From Gelidibacter gilvus (lineage in GTDB: Bacteria; Bacteroidota; Bacteroidia; Flavobacteriales; Flavobacteriaceae), in assembly GCF_004115975.1 (NCBI RefSeq), contig NZ_SDDZ01000012.1, positions 1 through 64,000 of the forward strand: a stretch of DNA of 64,000 nucleotides, written 5' to 3'. Both the position numbers and the translations under genes were made by a program. The notes under the pieces are model-generated. The model searched no databases. It was not told where the DNA came from and saw only the letters and a list, made by a program, of their open reading frames with translations. Below, piece by piece: positions 8,708 through 17,496 of this stretch (the stretch's first letter is position 1; each line of letters opens with the position of its first letter).

Positions 8708-11014
8708 TTAAGACACTTGATATATTTGCTGCTGGAGTTTATAATAAGCTCCCAAAAGGACATCCATATTACCAAAAGCGTTTTTAGCGTCTTTTGGAGT
8801 TCCTAATTTTAGGGTTACCAAATCTCCCAATTTATCACGCCGTAATTCTTCAATGCCGAACTTCTCGTAATGCTTCAGAATGAATTCCAAAAACTCTTTG
8901 GCTTTAAGGTTTTTATAGACTTCAAAAACCTGCGGATCTCCTTTTACAAATTCCACACGTTGTTTTCGTGTCATCAATTCCGATGAAAAGGATATATGTG
9001 CCAACACATCAAAAATATCACAATCGGGCGTGGCAATCATATTTCGTAAATCGTTGAGCTGCTCTCTATCAAAACCTAAGTCAGCCAATTTTATCAATAA
9101 ATCGGATCGGGAATCTGGATTTGCCCAAATGGAACGTAATTGTTCGACATCTGTATAAATACCAGGCAATTCCCCTATCAATTTTTCGAGAAATTCACGT
9201 GCCGTCAAAGGTCTTCCGTTTTCATCTATATAGCGTGTGTCCACGTCTGTGACTTTCAATCTACGTCCGTTGGACAACTCGACAATCAATTTTTCTTTTC
9301 GTTCGTAAGGCTCACGAGGATCGTCAACTTTGGGTTCTTTCGGTTCTTTTGGTTTTGGCTCTCCTCCTGTTCCACCTTCTTCTATTTCTTCTGCTTCGCC
9401 ATCCCATGCGGTGTCGTAAAACAAATTGGTGGCTCCTACAAAATCTATAATCGTAAAAAAGTCTTTGCCATCAAAAACACGAGTGCCACGACCAATAATT
9501 TGTTTGAATTCTACCATAGAGCCAATTGGCGCAGTCAGCACGATATTTCGCACATTTCGAGCGTCCACTCCTGTAGTCAACATTTTTGAAGAGGTTAAAA
9601 TCACTGGAATGTCTCTATCATTGTCTTGAAACATTTCCAACAATTCTCTACCGTGTTTTCCTTCGTCACTGGTTACACGCACACAGTAATTAGGATCGGA
9701 AACAGTTTTATGCTTATTAATATAATCCCTTAAATCAAGGGCATGGTCTTGATTGGCACAAAACACGATGGTTTTATCCATTTTGCCAATGTGTTCTAAA
9801 ATCGTTCTTGCTTCAAGATCTGTTCGCTGATTGATGGTAATACTTTTATTATAATCCTTGATCTCATACCGATCTTTGGTCACTTCGCCCTGAATAATGC
9901 GACTGTCGTTGGTATGAATGTACTCATCGATATTGGTGGTCACTCGTTTTACTTTGTATGGCGTTAAAAACCCATCTTGAATCCCTTCTTTTAGAGAATA
10001 TTCATAAATAGGTTTCCCAAAATACTGGTAGGTATCCACATTATCATCTCGTTTTGGTGTCGCTGTCATTCCCAAATGAATGGCAGGACTGAAATGATCC
10101 AATATGGCGCGCCACGACCCTTCTTCGTTCGCACTTCCGCGGTGGCACTCATCAATAATCACCAAATCAAAAAAGTCGCTTGGGTATTTCGAATAATAAC
10201 CGCCAATATCCTCCCGATCGGCAATGGCTTGATATATGGCAAAAAAGATATAGGCATTGGTAGGAACAACGCCGTTGCGTTTGCGCACTTCTTCTCCATC
10301 AATCTTTATAACATCATTCTCATAAGGATTAAACGTATTGATTGCTTGGTCTGCCAAAACGTTTCTATCTGCTAAAAACAGAATCCTTGGACGTCTATCA
10401 TTTCCATCTAAATTCCATTTGGCCTGCAATAGTTTATGCACTATTTGAAAAGCAATAAAAGTTTTTCCAGTACCAGTAGCTAAAGTTAAAAGAATACGAT
10501 CCTGACCATCAGCGATACTTTCCATCGTTTTATTGACGGCAATTTCCTGATAATATCGAGGACCAAAATTTCCTGTGAGTAAAAAATGGATGTTATGTAA
10601 CTGTTCTTTTAATTGATTGGTCTTCCCAAAAAGTCTGTCGTACAATTCTTTTGGCGTTGGAAAATTATCAATATAATCTCCCTTCCCTGTGCGCCTATCA
10701 AACTCATAAATTCGTACGCCATTAGTTGCATAAACAAAGTTTATATCGAGTTTCTCTGCATATTCCAATGCTTGTTGAAGTCCTTTAGTAGGATGATCAT
10801 CTAATTTCTTAGCTTCGACAATGGCTAAGTTGGCGTTGTTGTATTTTAATAAATAATCTATGAACAGCCTCTTGCCTCGCTTGTTGCCAAGTAGTTTTCG
10901 ACCATCCGTAAAATAGTATTCTCTAACAATATGAATTGGTTCCCACTGGCTATCAACCAATTTAGGGTCGATATAATTCGCCCTAGTATCTGATTCAGAT
11001 AAAATATTCCCCAT
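8708..11014 (-). CDS. hsdR: Type I restriction endonuclease motor subunit R
   Basis: HsdR translocates DNA and cuts it at collision sites. The 768 residues show a PD-(D/E)xK nuclease (D53 and E67-A-K69), a Walker A ATGTGKT at 179-185, a DECH box at 288-291 and a TATPKRDD helicase motif III region. Later helicase motifs (ILTSSKMLTTGVD, QIIGRGTRV) precede the EcoEI-type C-terminal domain, which contains a proline/lysine-rich linker (KPKEPKEPKVDDP). The gene is read in the same direction as hsdM and hsdS but separated from them by the HTH/nucleotidyltransferase pair. It appears complete. Confidence 0.93.
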   Translation of the reverse strand: MGNILSESDTRANYIDPKLVDSQWEPIHIVREYYFTDGRKLLGNKRGKRLFIDYLLKYNNANLAIVEAKKLDDHPTKGLQQALEYAEKLDINFVYATNGVRIYEFDRRTGKGDYIDNFPTPKELYDRLFGKTNQLKEQLHNIHFLLTGNFGPRYYQEIAVNKTMESIADGQDRILLTLATGTGKTFIAFQIVHKLLQAKWNLDGNDRRPRILFLADRNVLADQAINTFNPYENDVIKIDGEEVRKRNGVVPTNAYIFFAIYQAIADREDIGGYYSKYPSDFFDLVIIDECHRGSANEEGSWRAILDHFSPAIHLGMTATPKRDDNVDTYQYFGKPIYEYSLKEGIQDGFLTPYKVKRVTTNIDEYIHTNDSRIIQGEVTKDRYEIKDYNKSITINQRTDLEARTILEHIGKMDKTIVFCANQDHALDLRDYINKHKTVSDPNYCVRVTSDEGKHGRELLEMFQDNDRDIPVILTSSKMLTTGVDARNVRNIVLTAPIGSMVEFKQIIGRGTRVFDGKDFFTIIDFVGATNLFYDTAWDGEAEEIEEGGTGGEPKPKEPKEPKVDDPREPYERKEKLIVELSNGRRLKVTDVDTRYIDENGRPLTAREFLEKLIGELPGIYTDVEQLRSIWANPDSRSDLLIKLADLGFDREQLNDLRNMIATPDCDIFDVLAHISFSSELMTRKQRVEFVKGDPQVFEVYKNLKAKEFLEFILKHYEKFGIEELRRDKLGDLVTLKLGTPKDAKNAFGNMDVLLGAYYKLQQQIYQVS

Positions 11015-11104
11015 GCAATCAGGTTTAACTTAAAAACTTTTGGAAACATTTCTATTCCAATAATTCTATTTATTATGAAGTTAGCCTTGTAACTCCCAAA
11101 CACT

Positions 11105-11302
11105 CTAAATTTCTTTAATAGTTAGTAAGAGATCCTTTGGCTCAACATTTAAAATAATCGCAATTTTAAACAAAACCTCCAAGCTAGGTTGTGCTCTATT
11201 CTGAACATAACCATTTACGGTATTAAAACTTTTACCCAACTGCCGAGCAAGCCAAACTTGCTTTATTCCTTTCTCTTCCAGAACTTCTTTAATCCGGTTC
11301 AT
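11105..11302 (-). CDS. XRE-family helix-turn-helix regulator
   Basis: This 65-residue single-domain Cro/C1-type HTH reads KGIKQVWLARQLGKSFNTVN and then QPSLEVLFKIAIILNVEPKDLL. Such proteins act as controller (C) proteins or repressors. It lies 90 bp upstream of hsdR in the same direction, so it probably regulates restriction expression. No clear operator was seen in the 210 bp to its right. Confidence 0.85.
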   Translation of the reverse strand: MNRIKEVLEEKGIKQVWLARQLGKSFNTVNGYVQNRAQPSLEVLFKIAIILNVEPKDLLLTIKEI

Positions 11303-11512
11303 CGTAAATTTTGTTTAATGTTATAAATATAGGATAAATAGGGTAGCAATACATCGTATTTCGTTATGTTTTCAGACAATTTAAAAAGTGTTTATTTGAT
11401 AAAAATACCGCATTTAGCAGTCGTTTTATAATCTAATTGAAAGTAGTAATTTGAGAAGAGTACCATTAAGAGGTAGTTATCTCAATATTTTACTATGATA
11501 TTTTTTGAACAA

Positions 11513-12268
11513 CTAGCTTATTTCAATAACTTTTTCATAATTGAATAATTGATGTTCATTCAAACCAATATAACCTAATTGATTAGTTACCATTTTAGTA
11601 TTTCCAATTTTAAAATCGGTTATGTTTCTATGCGAGTGACCATAAATCCAATAATCAATATCACTATTTAAAATGAAATCCGTTTTATCAACACAAAAGG
11701 CTTCATTAAGAAGACTACCTTTAAACTCGTTAACGTTACACTCCTCACTAGGTAAATGATGTGTAATAACAACTTTTTTGCCATCTTTTTTAATTTCTTT
11801 AGATAAGAAATTAAAAGCTTTGTCGTGAATAGTATTATAGTGATTGATTGTAAATTGCTCCTCTTTGAACTTGATTAATCTAAAATCGTTCATTCCTATT
11901 TTTATTTCATTAGCATTGTTCTCAATTTTAGACCAAAGTGTTGAAAAAATTAGATTGACATCTTCTATTTGAACGGACTTATTGTTTATTAAATGCACAT
12001 TATTTTTAATATCAATTTGCTTAGATAACAATGCAGTTGAAACATCATATCCTCCATAATACTCATGATTACCAGGAATTAGATAAACGTGTTTAAAATC
12101 ATTAGAAACCTTATTTATGAAATCTAATTTTGAAAAATCTCTATCTAAATAGTAAGTGTCTCCTGCAATAATGAGGGTTTCTGCTTTAGGAATTAGAGGG
12201 TTTGCTTGTAACCATTCGCGATTTTGAGGGAATTCTAAGTGTAGGTCTGAGCAGATTTGAATTTTCAT
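11513..12268 (-). CDS. Calcineurin-like metallophosphoesterase
   Basis: The 251-residue protein has all five motifs of the metallophosphoesterase fold: SDLHLE (D8, H10), AGD, PGNHEYY, THH and YGHSHRN. Members hydrolyse phosphoesters with two metal ions. The substrate here is unknown. No signal peptide is visible, so it is probably cytoplasmic. It stands alone between the restriction locus and the mobilisation scar. Confidence 0.85.
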   Translation of the reverse strand: MKIQICSDLHLEFPQNREWLQANPLIPKAETLIIAGDTYYLDRDFSKLDFINKVSNDFKHVYLIPGNHEYYGGYDVSTALLSKQIDIKNNVHLINNKSVQIEDVNLIFSTLWSKIENNANEIKIGMNDFRLIKFKEEQFTINHYNTIHDKAFNFLSKEIKKDGKKVVITHHLPSEECNVNEFKGSLLNEAFCVDKTDFILNSDIDYWIYGHSHRNITDFKIGNTKMVTNQLGYIGLNEHQLFNYEKVIEIS

Positions 12269-12328
12269 GATGCTAACTTACATGTTTTAAAAGTAGTTTT
12301 TTTAGCTATGAATAAAAAACACCTTCTT

Positions 12329-12649
12329 TCACACATAATACATTAACAACAAAACCAAACTCCCAATTCCTAAAATTACACTAGCGATAAAAACCACCAC
12401 CGCCCAATTAGGATAAATCTTAGCCTGTTTTACTTTAGTATCAAAGTGATCTTGAAACCGCTCTAACGAATTTAAATGAGCTTCCATTTGTTGCTGATGG
12501 GTTTCTATGGCAGCTTTATATTCCGTGAGATCCATTTTGATCTTCGTTTCCCTGATTTGGGTATTTATTATCTCCAGCTTTTCCACGGGGCTTTTAAAGT
12601 CTATGGTCTCATTGACTATGAGTGCGGTGAATTCTTCAAGTTTTGTCAT
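12329..12649 (-). CDS. Mobilisation-associated coiled-coil membrane protein (paralogue of 23509-23829)
   Basis: This 106-residue protein has an N-terminal helical part with heptad character (about 1-75) and one membrane span at 82-104. It is a clear paralogue of the protein at 23509-23829: both share MDLTEYKAAIE, HQQQMEAHL and KIYPNWAV. In the intact copy the gene follows a relaxase gene. Here it follows only a relaxase stump. The function is unknown; the linkage suggests a conjugation or mobilisation accessory. Confidence 0.7.
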   Translation of the reverse strand: MTKLEEFTALIVNETIDFKSPVEKLEIINTQIRETKIKMDLTEYKAAIETHQQQMEAHLNSLERFQDHFDTKVKQAKIYPNWAVVVFIASVILGIGSLVLLLMYYV

Positions 12650-12659
12650 GATTGTGTTA

Positions 12660-12774
12660 TTAATAGGATAATCCCTGTTGTATGGTCTTCTTGATCATAA
12701 ACTTGGTCAGTTTTAAAGCTAACTTGGGTGTCAATCCTACCGTGTTGCCAGCAAGCGTCACCCCAACGTTACTT
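12660..12774 (-). pseudogene. Relaxase C-terminal stump
   Basis: On the minus strand this stretch encodes VGVTLAGNTVGLTPKLALKL and ends KKTIQQGLSY-stop, nearly identical to the last 38 residues of the relaxase at 23841-24698. The rest of the relaxase is missing: similarity stops abruptly at 12774 where integrase-like sequence begins. It is a deletion scar of an older mobilisable element. Confidence 0.8.
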
Positions 12775-12778
12775 GAAA

Positions 12779-13053
12779 AACAATATGACCCCACCACAAT
12801 TGGAAAGCAGAAAACACGAGACTCTTCAACGTTATAACAAAGAATTAAAAGAGATTGCCAAAATCTGTGAAATCAATAAACCCATCAGCAGTTATGTTGC
12901 TATACATAGCTTGCAAATTGCTTAAAACAAAAAGGAGTCGCTACCGATATAATCCGCGAATCTATGGGACATCAAAACCTAACTGTTACCCAGGCTTATC
13001 TCAAAGAGTTTGATAATTCCGTTTCGGATGATGCTATCGAAATATTGGATTGA
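12779..13053 (+). pseudogene. Tyrosine recombinase C-terminal stump, frameshifted
   Basis: Plus-strand codons give ELKEIAKICEINKPISSYVA and then, after loss of one base near 12911, KGVATDIIRESMGHQNLTVT and QAYLKEFDNS, ending at a TGA at 13051-13053. This is the C-terminal catalytic domain of a Bacteroidota integrase, with the final Tyr in QAYLK. The usual second catalytic Arg (ARHS) is Ile here (AIHS, codon ATA at 12902). Truncation, frameshift and the lost Arg all show it is dead. Confidence 0.8.
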
Positions 13054-13741
13054 GAGTAAATTAGATTTTTGCCATAAAGTAAAATCCTTATTCTTTTAAT
13101 TTTTGGTCTGTCTATTGGAAAATACTTTCGTTGTCATTCAAATACTTTAAAGACTATTTAATCCTCGTTTGGACTTTTGATATGTATTTACCTTTTGCAT
13201 TACCATTTACCCGTCCATAAGCCCAAATGTGGGAGACCATTTTTACACCAATGGTGAAATATGGTTGCTTCGGTTCAATTTGCTTGTTAACAACCACCGA
13301 GATTATCCATTTTAAATTTAAACTCGTTGTGCGATTTCAGAACTTTATCCTTGCTATTTTCAAGCGCGAAATCCAATCGTCTCAACGGTCATTGTTAAAA
13401 TTACATCTTGATATTGGTTTTCAACGTATTTGTTGATGAAGACATCATCTGCAACCGTCCTGATGAAATTCTTAAAGGGTAGAAGGCTTTGTGTGTCTAA
13501 ATTCATATATAGAAAAAAGTAATTCCGGTTTGTTAGGAAGTCATTAAAGGTCTAAATATAGATTTTATTATGCATAATTTATTGGTTCATCCTATGAAAT
13601 ATGCCAAAACAGCAATCAAGACACTTCCATAACAGTCATCAATTGATGGTTAAGATATAATTTTTTGAAATTAAAAACACTTTCTAATAGAATGCTCCAA
13701 TTGACTTACGGACAAATTTTAAAAAAATATTTTTTATTCTT
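13054..13741. other. Non-coding or decayed stretch
   Basis: No convincing gene is present. A 69-codon plus-strand frame at 13227-13436 has no recognisable features. On the minus strand a short open segment between about 13160 and 13260 reads VSHIWAYGRVNGNAKGKY and on to a stop, and could be the tail of a decayed gene. This region probably holds debris between the integrase stump and the sigma-factor operon. Confidence 0.4.
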
Positions 13742-13770
13742 GGGTTACCTCTTAATGGTTTCGCTATAAA
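13742..13770 (+). promoter_or_regulatory. Predicted ECF-sigma promoter 1
   Basis: A GGGTTACC block, a 13-nt spacer and GCTATAAA lie 30 nt before the ATG at 13801. The same two blocks with the same 13-nt spacing precede the genes at 22445 and 22897. Conservation of both blocks and spacing at three unit starts, next to a gene for an ECF-like sigma factor, suggests -35 and -10 elements of that sigma. This site would drive the operon that contains the sigma gene itself. Confidence 0.7.
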
Positions 13771-13800
13771 CGACTGTAAACAATCTAAAACAGTTTAAAA

Positions 13801-15036
13801 ATGGAAACGCTACTAAACAATTTCAAAAGTAAAAAAACATCTAATGAATCAAATGCTTCAACAAACCAAAAGAAGGTCACAACTGTCAAAAGTTTTTCTG
13901 ATTATGGACATAAGAGGTCTGGATTAAATAGTGGAGATGCCACTGCATTCAAAACACATTTGAGTTGGATTAAAGATGGCTATGTCGTTGATGAGAATTA
14001 CAATGAGCAAGAAAGCACCGAAAAACGCAAAGACATTGAATCTCAAATAGAGACCAAAAAAGAAGAAAAACAGACGATTCAAGGCGATAGAAAAGTGATT
14101 GAAGATGTTCAAATTCCAAATAAAAAACAGGAACAAGTTGACCTCTCAAATAATATCACGCAGGTACAAAACGACCTTGACAATGAGATTCTGGAAACTG
14201 GCTATCAAAGCACGAATTATTATTTGTACACAGGTCTTACAATTTTCCTGTCTCTTTATTTATTGTTCTTCTATGCCTCTGCAATTTACTCGGCCTTTTT
14301 TAGAAGTGCAGGTTTATTGATTGAGACTTCTGGCGATGATTTAGCAATGGTTATCGGGTCTATCTTTGACATGAAAGGCATTTTGAATCCTTCGCCAAAT
14401 CTTATCATGGTGTATTTAGGTTCATTTCTATTTTTTGCACTGGGGATCATTCCTCATACTATTAAAGGAACATACAAAAGCTTAAAAATTGGACTCTTCT
14501 TAATTGGTACTTTAGTAGTAGATGCATTAATAGCCTATAAAATTGACAATTCGATTCATGAGATAAAGGTATTATCTGGCATCGCTGAAGGCGAATGGCT
14601 ATTCTGGAAAAGTGAAAATTTCTATCTCGTCTTGGCATTTGGATATTTGGCTTATTTGATTTTTGGTTATGTCTATCAGCTAATGATAGAAGAAAAAGTA
14701 AAGAAAAACCCTAGAAAGATAGCACAACGCAACATAAACGCATTGAAAGATAAAATCAAGGAGATCGACCTTATAATAAATAAATATCAAGAGGATATCG
14801 TTCATCTCGAATCAAAAATTATAATGCTGGAAAATAAAATAGACCTTCTAAACAAAAGACTGAATGAAGCGATGATAAATCCAGAGATTCTTTCTCAAAG
14901 CTTAAATAGTTTCTACATAGGTTGGATTCAATTTTTAAATGGTTCGTTGGACTATGATAATCAAAAAAAGGAATGCAACGACGTCTACCAGCAATTTATG
15001 GAAGACAACTTCAAAACTTTACCATCACTAAACTAA
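13801..15036 (+). CDS. Four-helix membrane protein with coiled coils (first gene of the ECF/CHAT operon)
   Basis: I do not recognise a family. The 411 residues have a polar N-terminal part with a short coiled coil (about 75-130), four predicted membrane helices (about 139-165, 202-219, 229-247, 274-294) and a long charged coiled coil (about 300-365). A loop of about 35 residues follows the first helix. It resembles membrane scaffold or sensor proteins rather than a transporter. It is the first gene after promoter 1 and is followed by the vWA-like gene after 24 bp. It may anchor or sense for the exported partners encoded downstream. Confidence 0.75.
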   Translation: METLLNNFKSKKTSNESNASTNQKKVTTVKSFSDYGHKRSGLNSGDATAFKTHLSWIKDGYVVDENYNEQESTEKRKDIESQIETKKEEKQTIQGDRKVIEDVQIPNKKQEQVDLSNNITQVQNDLDNEILETGYQSTNYYLYTGLTIFLSLYLLFFYASAIYSAFFRSAGLLIETSGDDLAMVIGSIFDMKGILNPSPNLIMVYLGSFLFFALGIIPHTIKGTYKSLKIGLFLIGTLVVDALIAYKIDNSIHEIKVLSGIAEGEWLFWKSENFYLVLAFGYLAYLIFGYVYQLMIEEKVKKNPRKIAQRNINALKDKIKEIDLIINKYQEDIVHLESKIIMLENKIDLLNKRLNEAMINPEILSQSLNSFYIGWIQFLNGSLDYDNQKKECNDVYQQFMEDNFKTLPSLN

Positions 15037-15060
15037 TTAATAATTCTAAAAATAGTAAAA

Positions 15061-15909
15061 ATGAAAAATTCAATAGTTACCTCAATCGTTGCTTTAATCT
15101 TATGCTTTAGCTCCAATGTTGTAAAAGCCGAAACTTTAAAACGCAGCCCAATAAATTACACGATTATTCTTGATTTGAGTGATCGTGTATTAAATGACAA
15201 TCAACTGACTTATGATTTAGAACAAATAAAAGTCATGTTCGCTAAATTCAAACAGAAAGCAAAACAGAATTTAATAATCACGTCAAAAGACCGGTTTATT
15301 ATAAAAATTATACCTCAAAAAAACAGTCCTCTCAATGTTAATTATTATGAAAATGCACTACAGTTACGACTGGACCAAATAAGTATAAAAGATAAAAATA
15401 ACCGGCTTAATCAATTAGAAACCGAACTTCCTACAATCCTTAAAAAATTGGAACAGGAGGCGCAATATGGCAAAAAGGGTTCTGACTATGCAGGCGTTGA
15501 CTTATGGGCTTTCATGAGCGATAATAAAGACCACTTAACGGCTTTAGATTATGACAACACAGTAATAATTATGACTGATGGTTATTTGGACTTTGAAAAC
15601 AATGACCATGTTTTGAGAAATGAAAACCAATTCACAAGCACAAAATTTATCAATTCCTTGACTATGCAAAATTGGAAAGAAGATGCCGAAGCTAAAAATT
15701 ATGGTATCATCCCAATTCAAATGAAGGTAGATGCCACTTGGATTGTTTCCGGAATCAAAAGCAAGAACACGAATGATTTGATGCAGATAAGTAAGCTTAA
15801 GTTTTTCTGGAATAAATGGATAAAAGAAAGTACAAACTCCAATCCGAAGTTTATTAATTACAGTACTAAAAGCCAGATACTTTCTGAATTGAACTCCATA
15901 ATGAATTAA
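15061..15909 (+). CDS. Exported von Willebrand A-like protein
   Basis: A signal peptide (hydrophobic residues 5-18, likely cut after VKA) is followed by a Rossmann-type core: first strand TIILDLSDR and a later strand VIIMTDGYLDF. DxS and TDG correspond to MIDAS positions of vWA domains, although the third Ser of the usual DxSxS is Arg here. vWA domains mediate metal-dependent protein contacts. The gene lies 24 bp after the membrane gene and 48 bp before the sigma gene in one operon. It is probably a periplasmic adaptor; the partner is unknown. Confidence 0.7.
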   Translation: MKNSIVTSIVALILCFSSNVVKAETLKRSPINYTIILDLSDRVLNDNQLTYDLEQIKVMFAKFKQKAKQNLIITSKDRFIIKIIPQKNSPLNVNYYENALQLRLDQISIKDKNNRLNQLETELPTILKKLEQEAQYGKKGSDYAGVDLWAFMSDNKDHLTALDYDNTVIIMTDGYLDFENNDHVLRNENQFTSTKFINSLTMQNWKEDAEAKNYGIIPIQMKVDATWIVSGIKSKNTNDLMQISKLKFFWNKWIKESTNSNPKFINYSTKSQILSELNSIMN

Positions 15910-15957
15910 TAAATTCTGTTATCTTTAACTCATCAACCAATTTGTTTAAGATAATAG

Positions 15958-16533
15958 ATGCAAGCCAACGAACTTAATGAATTAAGAAGCGACAGAACTC
16001 AAATCAAAACCGTTTATCTAAGATGCAAACCTAAATGTTTTGGGTTTATGATTAAGTGTTTTGGAGCCAATAATATCGATGACACAAAGATGTTCACTAT
16101 TTTTAATGATGCAGTCATCGTCCTCTATGAAAAAATAGACGACCCGAGTTTTAACTTGACTTCATCTATACAGACCTTTCTTAATTCTGTTTGTAGAAAT
16201 ATAGCTCTCAATGAATTTAAAAAAGAGAAAAAGCTCTATAAAACTACAGACCAAGATATAGAAAACATGGATTACGAAACTCAAATTACAGATGTTCTTG
16301 AAGAGCCAACCGCAGATAACCCTTATGAAGTAGCAATTCAAAAAGCGTTTACCATTATGAAAGAAAAGGGAGGCAATTGCCCTGAAATTCTTGCAATGTT
16401 CTGGTATCAGAAAGCGTCGATGGAAGATATTGCATTAAAGTTTTCATATTCAAATCCGGCAAACGCAAAAAACCAAAAAGCCAAATGCCAGAAAAGACTA
16501 AAAGAGATTGCTTTACAACTTGTACAATTATAA
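15958..16533 (+). CDS. ECF-like RNA polymerase sigma factor
   Basis: This 191-residue protein has sigma region 2 at about 40-90 (DAVIVLYEKI, then IQTFLNSVCRNIALNEFKKE) and region 4 at about 143-185 (ILAMFWYQKASMEDIALKFS, then NAKNQKAKCQKRLKE). Region 3 is absent, as in ECF sigmas. Such factors redirect RNA polymerase to a small regulon and are held by a membrane anti-sigma. The next gene starts at the base after this stop and encodes a single-pass membrane protein. Three copies of a shared promoter motif in the neighbourhood make a local regulon likely. Confidence 0.85.
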   Translation: MQANELNELRSDRTQIKTVYLRCKPKCFGFMIKCFGANNIDDTKMFTIFNDAVIVLYEKIDDPSFNLTSSIQTFLNSVCRNIALNEFKKEKKLYKTTDQDIENMDYETQITDVLEEPTADNPYEVAIQKAFTIMKEKGGNCPEILAMFWYQKASMEDIALKFSYSNPANAKNQKAKCQKRLKEIALQLVQL

Positions 16534-17496
16534 ATGACAACACTAACAGACATAACAAAAAACACCTATCTTCTGACATTTGGCCATGAGGCAAATTACG
16601 ATTGGAACATAATTACCACAGTATTTATAGAGTCTTCAAATGTTGCTAACGATTTAAGCGTGAAACAACTTTTAAATCAGAATGAAACCGAAGAACAAAT
16701 ACTTTATTGGCAGGATTTATTTTTTATGGAAATTGCAGAGCTTGAAAATGAATTGGAAATAGATAATGATATTTTCGAAAAAATCAAATCAAACACCATA
16801 TATCAAGCAAATCAAAAATTTATTGAGCATCTTCCCAAAGCTACAACAGTCTTGGGTAGAGAGTTGTTCATTGATAGCTTGATAGAAAATGAGGATGCAG
16901 ATGTGCTAATTCCTGACAACATTTTAGAAAATGCACTAAAAAAAAAGTCACGTGACGATTTAAGGAATGAGTTTGAAAAATGGAACGAAGAAAACGAAAA
17001 AGCAAATGTTCCAAAAGGCAACAAGACATTCTTATTTATAAAGTATTTAGCAGCCGCTTGCTTTTTAGGTATCATGTTGACAGTAGGATACAATACTTTT
17101 TATAAGAATAATTCCATATTTGATAATACTGAATTTGTGAGTACGGTTCAAAAAGAAGTCATTAAAAATAGAGGTCTTGGATTTACGGATGACAAAGACA
17201 AATCATTTGTTATTATTCAAATAGTCGATTATAATAAAGCCATTTCTTCTGAAGAATCTACTCCTAAAAATTTAATTGCTGATAGTTATTCATTTCATCA
17301 TAAAACATTGCAGTTAGTACTTAAAGAAAACTCTGACCAGATTGAACTTATAGAATTTGAGAAGGACAAATTCTATGTTGCAATAGATAACAAATTTTAT
17401 AAATTAGCAGATTCTGAAAAGTTTATAAAATTGCAACAAATTAATGACTCTCAACTCATTGAGAACTTGGATCAAATACTTTTTGAAAATGAATAA
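16534..17496 (+). CDS. Single-pass membrane protein, candidate anti-sigma factor
   Basis: The 320 residues split into an acidic helical N-terminal part (1-165, presumed cytoplasmic), one membrane helix (about 166-190, FIKYLAAACFLGIMLTVGY) and a C-terminal domain of about 130 residues (presumed periplasmic). That topology, and a start directly abutting the sigma gene, match membrane anti-sigma factors. No zinc-binding (ZAS) motif is visible, so this is inferred from topology and position. Its outer domain could be the substrate of the M48-like or CHAT protease encoded next. The stop overlaps the next gene's start. Confidence 0.6.
   Translation: MTTLTDITKNTYLLTFGHEANYDWNIITTVFIESSNVANDLSVKQLLNQNETEEQILYWQDLFFMEIAELENELEIDNDIFEKIKSNTIYQANQKFIEHLPKATTVLGRELFIDSLIENEDADVLIPDNILENALKKKSRDDLRNEFEKWNEENEKANVPKGNKTFLFIKYLAAACFLGIMLTVGYNTFYKNNSIFDNTEFVSTVQKEVIKNRGLGFTDDKDKSFVIIQIVDYNKAISSEESTPKNLIADSYSFHHKTLQLVLKENSDQIELIEFEKDKFYVAIDNKFYKLADSEKFIKLQQINDSQLIENLDQILFENE

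Noticed and set aside
9140-9589. Plus-strand open frame of 149 codons
   Set aside because: Lies opposite hsdR and has a Cys/Phe-rich, low-complexity composition typical of antisense frames.
11303-11512. Possible controller operator upstream of the XRE gene
   Set aside because: I saw no clear symmetric pair of boxes in this 210-bp spacer.
13227-13436. Plus-strand open frame of 69 codons
   Set aside because: No RBS, motif or conserved-looking pattern; it lies in a region of decayed DNA.
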